Source: Bacillota bacterium (GTDB taxonomy: Bacteria; Bacillota; Sulfobacillia; JAIMAT01). From it: a stretch of DNA of 64,000 bases. The stretch spans positions 40,944-104,943 of the forward strand of contig JASBVS010000047.1 of the NCBI GenBank assembly GCA_029960955.1, in the 5' to 3' direction. Numbering within the stretch: position 1 is the stretch's first letter; each line of letters begins with the position of its first letter. Shown piece after piece: positions 27,760 to 36,351 of the stretch. Position numbers and translations under genes: made by a program. The notes under the pieces are model-generated. The model worked only from the letters and a program-made list of their open reading frames with translations, was not told where the DNA came from and made no database searches.

Positions 27760-28582
27760 CCGTCCCGCCTCCCCCGCGCCGCGGGCGGAGGCGCCGGTGC
27801 GCCTCCGCCACCACCGCCTCGATCCGTCCGGCGTCCAGGCGCCCGCCCTCCCCCAGCCGCCAGAGGACGAAGAACTCGATGTTGCCGCTCGGGCCCGTGA
27901 CGGGCGAGCAGGTCAGCGCCTCCGCGCCCAGGCCGAGCGGGGCCGCCGCCCGGTCCACCTCGGCCAGGACCCGCCGGTGGACGGCGGGATCGCGCACCAC
28001 CCCGCCCTTGCCGACCTGGCGGGGACCCGCTTCGAACTGGGGCTTGACCAGCGCGAGAAGGCGGCCCTGCGGGCGGAGGAGCGGCACCAGCGCCGGCAGG
28101 ATCTTGGCCAGGGAGATGAAGGAGACGTCGACGACGGCCAGGTCGAGCGGCTCGGGGATCTCCCGCCGGCTCAGGTAGCGCGCGTTCACCCCCTCCAGGA
28201 CGACCACGCGCGGGTCGGTGCGCAGCCGCCAGGCCAGCTGGCCGCGCCCCACGTCGACGGCGTAGACCCTGGCCGCGCCCGCCCGGAGGAGGACGTCGCT
28301 GAAGCCGCCGGTGGAGGCGCCGACGTCGGCGCAGACGGCGCCGCGCACCTCGAGGCCGAAGTCGGCGAGGGCGCCGGCGAGCTTCCTGCCGCCGCGGCTG
28401 ACCCAGGGGTCGCCCGCCACGACCTCCAGCCCCGCCTCGGGCGGGACGCGCTCGCCGGCCTTGCGGGCCGGGCGCCCGTCGACGCGCACGCGACCCTCCA
28501 GGATGGCCGCCTGGGCCGCTTGGCGCGAGGGCACCAGCTTCCGCTCGACCAGGAGCTGATCGAGGCGCGCCCCGCGGGCCGT
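27695..28582 (-). CDS. tlyA: TlyA-type 16S/23S rRNA 2'-O-methyltransferase / hemolysin family, apparent ACG start
   Basis: 295 residues if read from the ACG at 28582. An S4 RNA-binding domain (RLDQLLVERKLVPSRQAAQA) is followed by an FtsJ-like methyltransferase with SAM motif DVGASTGGFSDVLL, VDVSFIS and LVKPQFEAG. No ATG, GTG or TTG occurs between an in-frame stop at about 28618 and the GTG at 28534, which would cut the S4 domain in half. The ACG codon sits exactly where the family start is expected, 8 nt after GGGGAGG that overlaps the dxs stop. The C-terminus is extended and Gly-rich. It follows dxs as usual. Confidence 0.85.
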   Translation of the reverse strand, partial: TARGARLDQLLVERKLVPSRQAAQAAILEGRVRVDGRPARKAGERVPPEAGLEVVAGDPWVSRGGRKLAGALADFGLEVRGAVCADVGASTGGFSDVLLRAGAARVYAVDVGRGQLAWRLRTDPRVVVLEGVNARYLSRREIPEPLDLAVVDVSFISLAKILPALVPLLRPQGRLLALVKPQFEAGPRQVGKGGVVRDPAVHRRVLAEVDRAAAPLGLGAEALTCSPVTGPSGNIEFFVLWRLGEGGRLDAGRIEAVVAEAHRRLRPRRGGGGTGGAADASSRDLDPGAGSGRGR

Positions 28583-28586
28583 CCCC

Positions 28587-30506
28587 CTACACCTCCCCGC
28601 CTGTCCAGCTCGGCCGCAGCTCCCGGTTCAGCCCGAGCAGCTCGCCCGCCGCGCGGGCGATGCCGGCCGCGTCCAGGCCGAACTGATGGTACTGCAGGAC
28701 CGGATCGCCGTGCTCGATGAAGCGGTCGGGCAGACCCAGGAGGCGCGTGCGCACTCCCCAGTGCCCGTGCGCGCTCAGCCACTCGAGGACGGCGGAGCCG
28801 AAGCCGCCCAGCGCCGTCCCCGGCTCGACCGTCACCAGGGCGCGGTGGCTCGTCGCCACGCGCTCCAGCGTCTCCCCGTCCAGCGGCTTCACCCAGCGGG
28901 CGTCGATCACGCTCGCTTCCACGCCCGCGCCCTCCAGCAGCTTGGCGGCCGCCAGCGCCTCGTGGACGGCGGGGCCGACCGCCAGCAGGGCGACGTCCTT
29001 CCCCTCGCGCAGCCACTCGGCCCGGCCGAAGGGGAGCGCCACCGGCTCCGGGTCCAGCGGCACGCCCACCCCTTCGCCGCGCGGGTAGCGGATCGCGATG
29101 GGCCCCTCCCGGTGGTCGAGCGCCGTCGCCACCGCGTGCTGGAGCGCGTTCTCGTCCCGCGGGACGAGAATGGCCATCTCCGGGACCATGCGCAGGAAGG
29201 TCAGGTCGAAGGCGCCCTGGTGCGTGTCGCCGTCGGCGCCGACCAGCCCCGCCCGGTCGATGGCGAAGACGACCGGCAGCTTCTGGTGGCAGACGTCGTG
29301 GATGATCGAGTCGACCGCGCGCTGCAGGAAGGTGGAGTAGATGGCGACCACCGGCCTCAGCCCGCCCAGCGCCAGCCCCGCGGCGAAGGTGACGGCGTGC
29401 TGCTCGGCGATGCCCACGTCGAAGAAGCGCTCGGGGAACTCGCGGGCGAAGAGCGAGAGCCCCGTCCCCTCGGGCATGGCCGCGGTGATGGCCACCACCT
29501 CCGGCCGCTCGCGCGCGAGCCGCGTCAGCGTGCGGCTGAAGACGCCCGTGTAGCTGGGCGCGCCGGCGGGCTTCGGCAGGGGGCGGCCGGTCCGCGGGTC
29601 GAAGGGGCCGGGACCGTGGAAGCCCTCCGGATTCTGCTCGGCGGGGGCGTAACCGTGCCCCTTCTCGGTCACCGCGTGGACCAGGACCGGGCCGCGCGTC
29701 CGCTTGGCGTCCTGGAGCACCTCGATCAGCTGCGCCAGGTCGTGGCCGTCGATGGGCCCCAGGTACTTGATGCCCAGCTCTTCGAACCACATGCCCGGGA
29801 GGAGGAGTTGCTTGAGCCCCATCTTGAGCCGCTCGGCCGCCCGCGCCACCTGGGGGCCCAGCGCCGGGATGGCCTCCAGCAGGTCGGTCAGCTCCTGCTT
29901 CCGCCGCGAGTAGCCCGGCGCGGTGCGGATGGCCGCCAGGTAGCGGCTGAGGGCGCCGACGTTGGGCGAGATGGACATGGAGTTGTCGTTGAGGACGATG
30001 ATCAGGTCGCTCCGGCTCTGGCCGATGTTGTTGAGCGCCTCCAGCGCGAGTCCGGCCGTCAGGGCGCCGTCGCCGACCACGGCCACCACCTTGTGGCGCT
30101 GGCGGAGCAGGTCGCGCGCCGTCGCGTAGCCGATCGCACCCGAGAGGGCGGTGCCCGCGTGCCCCGCCTCCCAGACGTCGTGCTCGCTCTCCGACCGCTT
30201 GAGGAAGCCGCTCAGGCCGCCCGGCTTGCGCAGCGTGGGGAAGCGCCCGAGCCGCCCGGTCACGAGCTTGTGCGGGTAGGCCTGGTGGCCCACGTCCCAG
30301 AGGATCTTGTCGCGCGGGCTGGAGAAGACCTTATGGAGCGCCACCGCCAGCTCCACCGTGCCCAGGTTGGCGGCCAGATGGCCTCCGTTCCGCGCCACGG
30401 TCTCGATGATCTCGGCGCGGATCTCGCGCGCCAGCTGGCGAAGCTCGCCCAGCTCCATCCGTTTCAGGTCTTCCGGACCCCGGATCCGGTCGAGAAGCCG
30501 TTCCAT
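28587..30506 (-). CDS. dxs: 1-deoxy-D-xylulose-5-phosphate synthase
   Basis: 639 residues, full length. This TPP enzyme condenses pyruvate and glyceraldehyde-3-phosphate in the first step of the MEP isoprenoid pathway. Seen are HKVFSSPRDKILWDVGHQAY, the TPP motif GDGALTAGLALEALNN...LNDN, and the second-domain AEQHAVTFAAGLAL. A C-terminal transketolase domain ends LPDRFIEHGDP. It is followed by tlyA after its TAG stop. oapA and the putative OLE RNA lie between it and ispA. Confidence 0.97.
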   Translation of the reverse strand: MERLLDRIRGPEDLKRMELGELRQLAREIRAEIIETVARNGGHLAANLGTVELAVALHKVFSSPRDKILWDVGHQAYPHKLVTGRLGRFPTLRKPGGLSGFLKRSESEHDVWEAGHAGTALSGAIGYATARDLLRQRHKVVAVVGDGALTAGLALEALNNIGQSRSDLIIVLNDNSMSISPNVGALSRYLAAIRTAPGYSRRKQELTDLLEAIPALGPQVARAAERLKMGLKQLLLPGMWFEELGIKYLGPIDGHDLAQLIEVLQDAKRTRGPVLVHAVTEKGHGYAPAEQNPEGFHGPGPFDPRTGRPLPKPAGAPSYTGVFSRTLTRLARERPEVVAITAAMPEGTGLSLFAREFPERFFDVGIAEQHAVTFAAGLALGGLRPVVAIYSTFLQRAVDSIIHDVCHQKLPVVFAIDRAGLVGADGDTHQGAFDLTFLRMVPEMAILVPRDENALQHAVATALDHREGPIAIRYPRGEGVGVPLDPEPVALPFGRAEWLREGKDVALLAVGPAVHEALAAAKLLEGAGVEASVIDARWVKPLDGETLERVATSHRALVTVEPGTALGGFGSAVLEWLSAHGHWGVRTRLLGLPDRFIEHGDPVLQYHQFGLDAAGIARAAGELLGLNRELRPSWTGGEV

Positions 30507-30609
30507 GCCGTGCCGTCGCCCCGCTCTCGAGGACCTACTCCGTCAGTCTACCAGGATCGCCCCGAGCCTCCCACCGCGCTTCTCCCGCTCCCGCGGGCGG
30601 GAGACGTGC

Positions 30610-31194
30610 TCAGCGCGCCTTCCGGTCCGGGAGGAGGGTCACGTGGAAGGCGCGCTCCACCCAGGCGAGGCCGCGCGCCAGCAGGAAGACGATCTCGTTG
30701 GCATGGCCGAGGGCCACGCCCTTCATGCCCGCCTTGCCGCCGACCGTCAGCGAGGCGGCCAGGGCCACGATCAGGCCCGCCTGGACCGAGCTCTGGTGCA
30801 GGAAGAGGCGGATGGCGATGGCGGTGGCCGCCGAGCCGGAGATGGTGCCGGCCAGGTCGCCCACCACGTCGTTGGCGATGCTGGTCACCTTGTCGGCGTT
30901 CCGGATCAGCTGGATGGCCTGCCGGGCGCCGGCGATCCGCTTGCTGGCCATGGCGTGGAAGGGCGCCTCGGCGGCGGCCGCGGTGGCCAGCCCGACCGCG
31001 TCGGCGAGGATGCCGACGATCACGATCAGAAGGAGGATGGCGAAGGAGAGGAAGAGGGGCAGGCCGCGCATGGCTTCCTGCGAAGGGAGGGCGACGAACC
31101 AGGCGATCAGGAAGCTGACCGAACCCACCGTCAGACCGCGCCTCAGGTCGTTGCCGCGACTTCGACCGGGTCGACCTCCCAATGCGCTGGCCAC
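30610..31194 (-). CDS. oapA: OLE-associated membrane protein OapA (DUF21-like)
   Basis: 194 residues with about four TM helices (roughly 22-40, 46-70, 118-143 and 147-170). The core ADAVGLATAAAAEAPFHAMA, then KRIAGARQAIQLIRNADKV and NDVVGDLAGTISGSAAT, resembles the DUF21 part of CorC/CNNM magnesium proteins without any CBS domain. That form, length and position (ispA - OLE RNA - this gene - dxs) match OapA, the membrane partner that binds OLE RNA in Bacillus halodurans. The GTG start at 31194 has AGGAGG almost touching it; TTG at 31182 is an alternative. Confidence 0.85.
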   Translation of the reverse strand: MASALGGRPGRSRGNDLRRGLTVGSVSFLIAWFVALPSQEAMRGLPLFLSFAILLLIVIVGILADAVGLATAAAAEAPFHAMASKRIAGARQAIQLIRNADKVTSIANDVVGDLAGTISGSAATAIAIRLFLHQSSVQAGLIVALAASLTVGGKAGMKGVALGHANEIVFLLARGLAWVERAFHVTLLPDRKAR

Positions 31195-31264
31195 GCCTCC
31201 TGTCCCGATCCGCGATCCGAACCGAGCGGGACCGGGCGCGCCCCTCCCCGCCGCGGCGGGTCGG

Positions 31265-31876
31265 CGCCCGGAAAACTCGTCGGCAGGTGGCGATGCGCCG
31301 GGTAAACCTTGCGGCTTAGGTCCAGTAGGGTTTCCCCGCCGTCCCCCCGCCGTCGCCGGCGAGGGGGTTTCCCATTAAGACGACGTCACCGGGTCGCCCG
31401 CGGTGAGACTGGATTGCCACTGAGCGCGCACCCTAATCCCCGGCGCACCTCTTGCGAACAGCCTAGGGGTTTTCCCCGGCGGCTTCCGCGTCCCCTTAGC
31501 CTCTTTTGCAGGCGCGGTTTCGGACGGCATGCCGCGCCGCCGCCCGGGCCCTGGGCGGCGGTCGGTAACCGCCTTCCACCGGTGCCCACGCAAGGCAGGC
31601 TACGCTACAGGTGGTTCAGCCACCTGCAGGTTCCACCCGGAGCCGGCGCTCCCCGCCGGCCGCCGGGCCTCCGCGGAGCTAGGGTCTGGTCCGCATGCCG
31701 TTGCGGGCAGCCCCAGCTCCTTACTCCCAGTGACGACCCCCGACTGGGCGTCGGAAGCCGCCACCAGGAACTTCATCGATGTGCCCGACGGCGGATTTTT
31801 AGGCCCGCCTTCAAGGACGGGAGGCCGACTAGGATACTGCGCCACCTGCGAAATCCGCAGCCCGACGGCCTGCGAT
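31265..31876 (-). ncRNA. ole: OLE RNA (ornate large extremophilic RNA), probable
   Basis: The 720 bp between ispA and oapA carry no credible gene on either strand, yet are less GC-extreme than the coding DNA and full of local pairing. Examples are CTGCG/CGCAG arms at 31846-31860, a 7-bp hairpin CAGGTGG/CCACCTG at 31608-31626 and GGGGTTTTCCCC at 31466-31477. Known OLE RNAs are about 600 nt, occur in extremophilic or anaerobic Bacillota, and lie in just this place, followed by oapA. They form a membrane ribonucleoprotein with OapA tied to stress and Mg2+ responses. The ends are estimates: the 5' end from the TATAAT at 31886, the 3' end from the space before oapA. The identification rests on synteny, size and partner gene, not on an alignment. 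Confidence 0.82.
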
Positions 31877-31880
31877 GGGC

Positions 31881-31886
31881 ATTATA
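31881..31886 (-). promoter_or_regulatory. Extended -10 promoter for the OLE RNA
   Basis: TATGCTATAATGCCC on the minus strand has a perfect TATAAT with an extended TGn element. It lies 29 bp after the ispA stop, so any -35 would overlap the ispA end (GGAGGC there is poor). Transcription would start near 31875, at the 5' end of the structured region. This suggests the RNA can be made independently of the nusB-ispA operon. Confidence 0.65.
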
Positions 31887-31914
31887 GCATACGCTCCGCG
31901 CCGGCCTCCGGGCC

Positions 31915-32829
31915 TCAGAGGCGGCGATTGCGAACCAGCGCCACCAGCTCGCGCAGGCGGCGGGCGGCTTCGCCCGCGTAGCCGTCGAGCGCGCCCAGCG
32001 CCTCCTCGGCCAGCCGGTCCGCCAGCCGGCGGGCGGCTTCCTCGCCCGCCAGCGTCACGGCGCTGGAAGGCTCGCCCCTGGCGGCGTCCAGCAGGTCGTC
32101 CGTCACCTGGAAGAGCAGGCCGAGCCTGCGCGCGAAGCGCTCGAGCCGGCCGCCGCCCCCGGGGCGCACGCCGGCGGCGAGCGCCCCCAGCCGCACGCTG
32201 GCCAGGAAGAGCGCGCCGGTCTTCATCGCCTCCAGCTCCAGCAGCGCCTCCAGCGAAGGTACGCCCGCCGGGTCGAGGTCGAGCTGCTGGCCGCCCACCA
32301 GCCCCGCCGGCCCGGCGGCCCGCGCCAGCGCGTCCACCATCTCGACGCGCACCTCGGGCGCGAAGGGCGCCTCCGCGAGCCAGGCGAAGGCCAGCGGCTG
32401 CAGCGCGTCGCCCGCCAGGATGGCGGTCGCCTCGTCGAAGGCGCGGTGGAGCGTCGGCCGCCCGCGCCGCAGGTCGTCGTCGTCCATGGCGGGCAGGTCG
32501 TCGTGCGCCAGCGAGTAGGCGTGGACCAGCTCCAGGGCGCAGGCCGGCGCCAGCACCGGATCCTGAGCGGGGCGCGCGCCGGGCGCCGACCGCCCGCCGC
32601 CGCCGGCCCCTCCCGTCTCCGGCTCCGCCAGCAGGTCGCGGACCCAGGCGCAGAGGACCGGCCGGAGCCGCTTCCCCGGCCCGAGGACCGCGTAGCGGAT
32701 CGCCTCCGCCAGGCGGCCGGGCGTCCCCTCCGCCTCCAGCCCCGCCAGGCGCCGCGCCAGCTCCGCGTCCACCCAGGCGCGGTCGAGCTCCAGCGCCTCC
32801 TCGACCGGAAGCGCGCCCGGGTCGCTCAT
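31915..32829 (-). CDS. ispA: Farnesyl/geranyl diphosphate synthase
   Basis: 304 residues. It condenses isopentenyl diphosphate units. The first aspartate-rich motif is [17 protein letters not shown] and the second is [10 protein letters not shown]; both are intact. KRLRPVL near residue 55 is the substrate-binding arm. An extra Gly/Ala-rich loop lies before the [10 protein letters not shown] helix. The start overlaps the xseB stop by 4 bp (ATGA). The putative OLE RNA follows directly. Confidence 0.95.
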   Translation of the reverse strand: MSDPGALPVEEALELDRAWVDAELARRLAGLEAEGTPGRLAEAIRYAVLGPGKRLRPVLCAWVRDLLAEPETGGAGGGGRSAPGARPAQDPVLAPACALELVHAYSLAHDDLPAMDDDDLRRGRPTLHRAFDEATAILAGDALQPLAFAWLAEAPFAPEVRVEMVDALARAAGPAGLVGGQQLDLDPAGVPSLEALLELEAMKTGALFLASVRLGALAAGVRPGGGGRLERFARRLGLLFQVTDDLLDAARGEPSSAVTLAGEEAARRLADRLAEEALGALDGYAGEAARRLRELVALVRNRRL

Positions 32830-33152
32830 GCCGAGGCGCCCGCCCCGGCGCCCGCCGCCCCGCCCTCGGGCAGGGGCTCGATGCGGAGGCCGTCGGAGCT
32901 CTCGATCAGCTGCTCGATCCGCCCCTCCGCCTCGCGCAGCCGCCGGTCGCAGAGCTGGCGGAGGCGGACGCCCTCTTCGTAGAGGCGCATGGCTTCCTCG
33001 AGGCCGAGCTCGCCCTCCTCGAGCCTGCGCACCGTCGCCTCCAGGCGTTCCAGCGCCTCCTCGAAGCCGAGCGCCTCGAGCTCCTCGCCGGCCGTGCCGC
33101 CGCCCGCCGGAGCCTGCCCGGCGCCCGTCTCCTCGCGCTCCTGCTCGACCAC
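32826..33152 (-). CDS. xseB: Exodeoxyribonuclease VII small subunit
   Basis: 108 residues. The core (about 25-90) [20 protein letters not shown] and [20 protein letters not shown] is the XseB helical hairpin that packs on XseA. Both ends carry Ala/Gly-rich extensions beyond the usual 70-80 residues, as is common in GC-rich genomes. It is 37 bp after xseA and overlaps ispA. Confidence 0.93.
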   Translation of the reverse strand: MVEQEREETGAGQAPAGGGTAGEELEALGFEEALERLEATVRRLEEGELGLEEAMRLYEEGVRLRQLCDRRLREAEGRIEQLIESSDGLRIEPLPEGGAAGAGAGASA

Positions 33153-33189
33153 CGCTTCGCCCTCCTCGCCGTCCAGCCCGCTCTGCCGC

Positions 33190-34434
33190 TCAGCGCGGCG
33201 CTTCGGCCCGCTCCACCCGCGCGTGGATGCGCCCCCGGGCCAGGACGGCCTCCACCGTCTCGCCCGCCGCCACGTCGCCGGCCGCGCGCAGGACGGCGCC
33301 GTCGCGCTCCCGCCGGACGATGGCGTAACCCCGGGCCAGCACGGCCAGCGGGCTGAGCGCCTCGAGGCGCGCGCCCACGGCCGCCAGCCGCTCCCGGCGT
33401 CGCCCGAGCAGCCCGCCCAGCGCCCGCTCCAGCCGCTCGCCCAGCTCGTCCAGCCGCTGCGCGCGGTCGACCAGCAGGAAGCGGGGCGAGCGCAGGACGC
33501 GGCTCCGTCCCAGGAAGTCCAGGCGCCTCCGCCGCTCCTCCAGCTGCCTGCGCAACCCGCGCGCCAGGCGCCGCGCCAGCTGATCCAGCTGGCCCTCCAG
33601 CTCGGCGCGGACGGGCACCACGCGCTCCGCCGCCGCCGAGGGGGTGGCGGCGCGCAGGTCGGCGGCGGCGTCGGCCAGCGTGAAGTCGACCTCGTGGCCG
33701 ACAGCCGAGACCACCGGGATGCGCGAGGCGGCGATGGCGCGGACGACGCGCTCGTCGTTGAAGGCCCAGAGCTCCTCCGCCGAGCCGCCGCCGCGGCCGA
33801 CGACGAGCACGTCGGTGAGCGCCAGGCGGTTGGCCAGCTCGATGGCGTGGACGATGGCGGGCGGCGCTTCCTCGCCCTGGACCGGGGTCGGGAAGAGAAG
33901 GATGGCCACGCCGGGGAAGCGCTGCCGGCTGACGCGGATGATGTCCCGGATGGCCGCGCCGGTGGGCGAGGTGACGACGCCGATGCGCCGGGGAAGGCGC
34001 GGCAGCGGGCGCTTCCTGGCCGGGTCGAAGAGGCCCTCCGCCTCCAGCCGGCGCTTGAGCGCCTCCAGCTGGCGGTAGAGCTCGCCCAGGCCGCCGACCT
34101 CCTCCAGCGCCCGCACGTAGAGCTGGAGGTCGCCGCCGCGCTCGTAGAAGCCCACGTCGCCCCAGGCGCGGACGAGCATCCCGTCCGCGGGCCGGAAGGC
34201 GAGGCGGCTGCGGCGGTCGCGGAACATGACGCAGCGGATCTGCGCCGTCGCGTCCTTCAGCGTGAAGTAGGCGTGGCCGGAGGAGTGGTCCTTCCAGTTG
34301 GAGACCTCGCCCACCACGCGCAGGTCCTGGAGCTCGGGCTCCGCCTCCACGAAGAGGCGGAGCCTGCGCGCCAGCTCGCCGACGCTCAGATCGCGCGCGC
34401 CCTCGTCGAAGAGGGCGATCTGCTCCAGGCTCAC
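33190..34434 (-). CDS. xseA: Exodeoxyribonuclease VII large subunit
   Basis: 414 residues from the GTG at 34434. It has an N-terminal OB-fold (LRVVGEVSNWKDHSSGHAYF), then the catalytic domain with RIGVVTSPTGAAIRDIIRV, VLVVGRGGGSAEELWAFNDE and VVSAVGHEVDFTLAD. A long coiled coil follows, and the C-terminal LARGYAIVRRERDGAVL is typical. It degrades single-stranded DNA. It overlaps folD by 4 bp (GTGA). Confidence 0.96.
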   Translation of the reverse strand: MSLEQIALFDEGARDLSVGELARRLRLFVEAEPELQDLRVVGEVSNWKDHSSGHAYFTLKDATAQIRCVMFRDRRSRLAFRPADGMLVRAWGDVGFYERGGDLQLYVRALEEVGGLGELYRQLEALKRRLEAEGLFDPARKRPLPRLPRRIGVVTSPTGAAIRDIIRVSRQRFPGVAILLFPTPVQGEEAPPAIVHAIELANRLALTDVLVVGRGGGSAEELWAFNDERVVRAIAASRIPVVSAVGHEVDFTLADAAADLRAATPSAAAERVVPVRAELEGQLDQLARRLARGLRRQLEERRRRLDFLGRSRVLRSPRFLLVDRAQRLDELGERLERALGGLLGRRRERLAAVGARLEALSPLAVLARGYAIVRRERDGAVLRAAGDVAAGETVEAVLARGRIHARVERAEAPR

Positions 34435-35318
34435 CCGCTCCGCCCTCCCCCGCGCGCCGCCGGCAGGCCCTGCGCAGGCGGCGAGGCCGCCTCGGCCAGC
34501 TCGACCACGTTCTCCATCAGCATGGCCGTCGTCAGCGGGCCGACGCCGCCGGGCACCGGCGTGATCGCCGCCGCCCGCTCGGCCGCCCGCGGGTCGACGT
34601 CGCCGCGCACCCGGCCGTCGACGTAGGTGGTGCCCACGTCGATCACCACCGCGCCGGGGCGGAGCCACTCCGCCTCCACCAGGCCGGGCCGGCCCGCGGC
34701 CGCCACGAGGATCTCGGCCTCGCCCACCGCGCGCCGCAGGTCGCGGGTGCGCGAGTGGGCGATGCGGACGGTGGCGTGCGCCTGCTCGAGGAGGAGCGCC
34801 ACGGGCAGGCCCACCGTCCGCGAGCGGCCGATCACCAGCGCCTCGCGGCCCTCCGGCGCGACGGCCGAGCGGATCAGGTGGAGGGCGGCGCGCGCCGTGG
34901 CCGGCACCACGCGCGGGCGGCCCGCCGCCAGGAGGCCCAGGTGGAGGGGGTGGAGCCCGTCGGCGTCCTTGGCCGGATCGAGCGCCAGCGTCGCCTCCAG
35001 GGGGTCGAGCCCCGCGGGAAGCGGCCAGCCGAGCAGGACGGCGTCGACCTCCGGGTCGGCGGAGAGCCGCTCCAGCGCCCGCCGCAGCTCGGCCGTGCCC
35101 GCCGCCTCCAGCACGCGCTCCTCCCAGAGGAGCCCGGCGCGGGCGGCCACCCGCTTCTGCTGGCGGACGTAGGCGAGGGTGCTGGCGTCGGGGGCCACCA
35201 GCAGCGCCACCGCGCGCGGCGGGCGGCCGCGCCGCTCCGCCAGCGCCTCCGCGCGGGAGCGGAGCGCGTCGAGGAGGCGGTCGGCCGCCTCCCTTCCTTG
35301 CAGGAAGCGTGCGCTCAC
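34431..35318 (-). CDS. folD: Bifunctional methylenetetrahydrofolate dehydrogenase/cyclohydrolase
   Basis: 295 residues. It interconverts 5,10-methylene-THF and 10-formyl-THF. The catalytic lysine lies in YVRQQKRVAARAGL, the NADP loop is VIGRSRTVGLPVALLL, and the C-terminal signature reads TPVPGGVGPLTTAMLMEN. It links to the glycine cleavage genes and glyA in this window through the one-carbon pool. It overlaps nusB and xseA by 4 bp each. Confidence 0.96.
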   Translation of the reverse strand: MSARFLQGREAADRLLDALRSRAEALAERRGRPPRAVALLVAPDASTLAYVRQQKRVAARAGLLWEERVLEAAGTAELRRALERLSADPEVDAVLLGWPLPAGLDPLEATLALDPAKDADGLHPLHLGLLAAGRPRVVPATARAALHLIRSAVAPEGREALVIGRSRTVGLPVALLLEQAHATVRIAHSRTRDLRRAVGEAEILVAAAGRPGLVEAEWLRPGAVVIDVGTTYVDGRVRGDVDPRAAERAAAITPVPGGVGPLTTAMLMENVVELAEAASPPAQGLPAARGGGRSG

Positions 35319-35770
35319 CGCGGCGGACCGCCTTCCCCGGGAGGTTGCGCGGCGGCGTCGGGCGCCGTCGCCGCCTTCTGGACCAGGCTGCCCAGGATGC
35401 CGTTGACGAAGCGGGGGGAGTTCTCGTCGACGCCGAAGGTCTTGGCCAGCTCGACCGCCTCGTCGATGGCCACCGCCTCCGGCACGTCGCCGGCGAAACG
35501 AAGCTCGTAGACGGCCAGGCGCAGGATGGCCCGGTCGACGGCCGCCAGCCGTTCGAGCGACCAGCCGCGGGCGCGGCCGGCGATCAGGCCGTCGATGTCG
35601 CGCAGGTGCTCGGTGACGCCGCGCAGGCGGCTGCGGGCGAAGTCGACCGTCTCGGGGTCGGCCCCCTCCTCCTCCGCCAGGTAGTCGAGAAGGCTCGCCT
35701 CGGCGATCCCCGTCACGTCGCGCTGGTAGAGCACCTTCATGGCCAGCTCGCGACCCTGGTGGCGGTTCAA
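35315..35770 (-). CDS. nusB: Transcription antitermination factor NusB
   Basis: 151 residues from a TTG at 35770. It is an all-helical NusB: RELAMKVLYQRDV at the N-terminus, LAAVDRAILRLAVYELRF in the middle, then AIDEAVELAKTFGVDENSPR and FVNGILGSL. NusB with NusE/S10 binds boxA in rRNA operons. GGAGGAGA lies 9-10 nt before the TTG, and the TTGA overlap couples it to the asp23 gene. Confidence 0.96.
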   Translation of the reverse strand: MNRHQGRELAMKVLYQRDVTGIAEASLLDYLAEEEGADPETVDFARSRLRGVTEHLRDIDGLIAGRARGWSLERLAAVDRAILRLAVYELRFAGDVPEAVAIDEAVELAKTFGVDENSPRFVNGILGSLVQKAATAPDAAAQPPGEGGPPR

Positions 35771-36183
35771 CGCGGCCCGGTCTCCTCCGGCGACTGCGCG
35801 TCGGCGCGGCTCGGCCGCTCGCCGCCGAAGTCGATGCCCTGGACGTGGACGTTGACCCGCTCGACCACCAGCCCGGTCATGGCCTCCACGGCCCGTTTGA
35901 CCGCCTGCTGGACGGCCATGGCCACGTCCGGGACGCGCGACCCGTAGCGGACGATGACGTAGAGGTCGATGACGCAGCGATGCTCGCGCAGGGTGACACG
36001 GACGCCCTTGCCGAAGCTGCGGCCGCGCAGCGCCTCGCTCAGCCCGCTGGTCAGCCCGCCGCTCATCCCCGCCAGACCCGGGACCTCGGAGGCGGCGATG
36101 CCCGCGATGATGCCCACCACCTCGTCCGAGATGTGGATCCCTTCGCCGATCACCTCGCGGGAGGTCTCCTGGCCTTCGGCCAT
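35767..36183 (-). CDS. Asp23/Gls24 family protein (YqhY-like)
   Basis: 138 residues. The core ISDEVVGIIAGIAASEVPGL, then HRCVIDLYVIVRYGSRVPDV and VERVNVHVQGIDF is the DUF322/Asp23 domain. YqhY, its B. subtilis counterpart before nusB, affects acetyl-CoA carboxylase activity. No TM segment is seen. It is the first gene of the run from here to ispA and lies about 75 bp after a perfect TATAAT. The accB-accC genes that often precede it are absent; spoIIIAH lies there instead. Confidence 0.93.
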   Translation of the reverse strand: MAEGQETSREVIGEGIHISDEVVGIIAGIAASEVPGLAGMSGGLTSGLSEALRGRSFGKGVRVTLREHRCVIDLYVIVRYGSRVPDVAMAVQQAVKRAVEAMTGLVVERVNVHVQGIDFGGERPSRADAQSPEETGPR

Positions 36184-36257
36184 GCTGCCACCCTCTCGTC
36201 GCGTTCTCCCCCGTGCGCGCCGGAGGGACGGCCGCCCGGCGGGCCGGCGGTAGGCTG

Positions 36258-36263
36258 ATTATA
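36258..36263 (-). promoter_or_regulatory. -10 element (TATAAT) for the asp23-nusB-folD-xseAB-ispA operon
   Basis: GCGGTATAATCAGCC on the minus strand in the 168-bp gap between spoIIIAH and the asp23 gene. The hexamer is perfect; the -35 position (CGGAGG) is unlike TTGACA. Predicted start about 36251 with a leader of roughly 68 nt. Confidence 0.55.
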
Positions 36264-36351
36264 CCGCACGGCCGTCCCCGCCTCCGGCCGCGACCGCCCC
36301 CGGCCCCGGGCCGCGCGCCGCCGCCTGCCGGGCTCCCGGGCCGACCGCCGC

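Noticed and set aside
28686..31118. An 810-residue open frame on the plus strand
   Set aside because: Antisense shadow of dxs and oapA; no start signal and no recognisable motif.
31309..31887. Short plus- and minus-strand open frames inside the OLE region
   Set aside because: Biased, motif-free translations overlapping each other; the minus-strand promoter, hairpins and synteny fit a structured RNA better.
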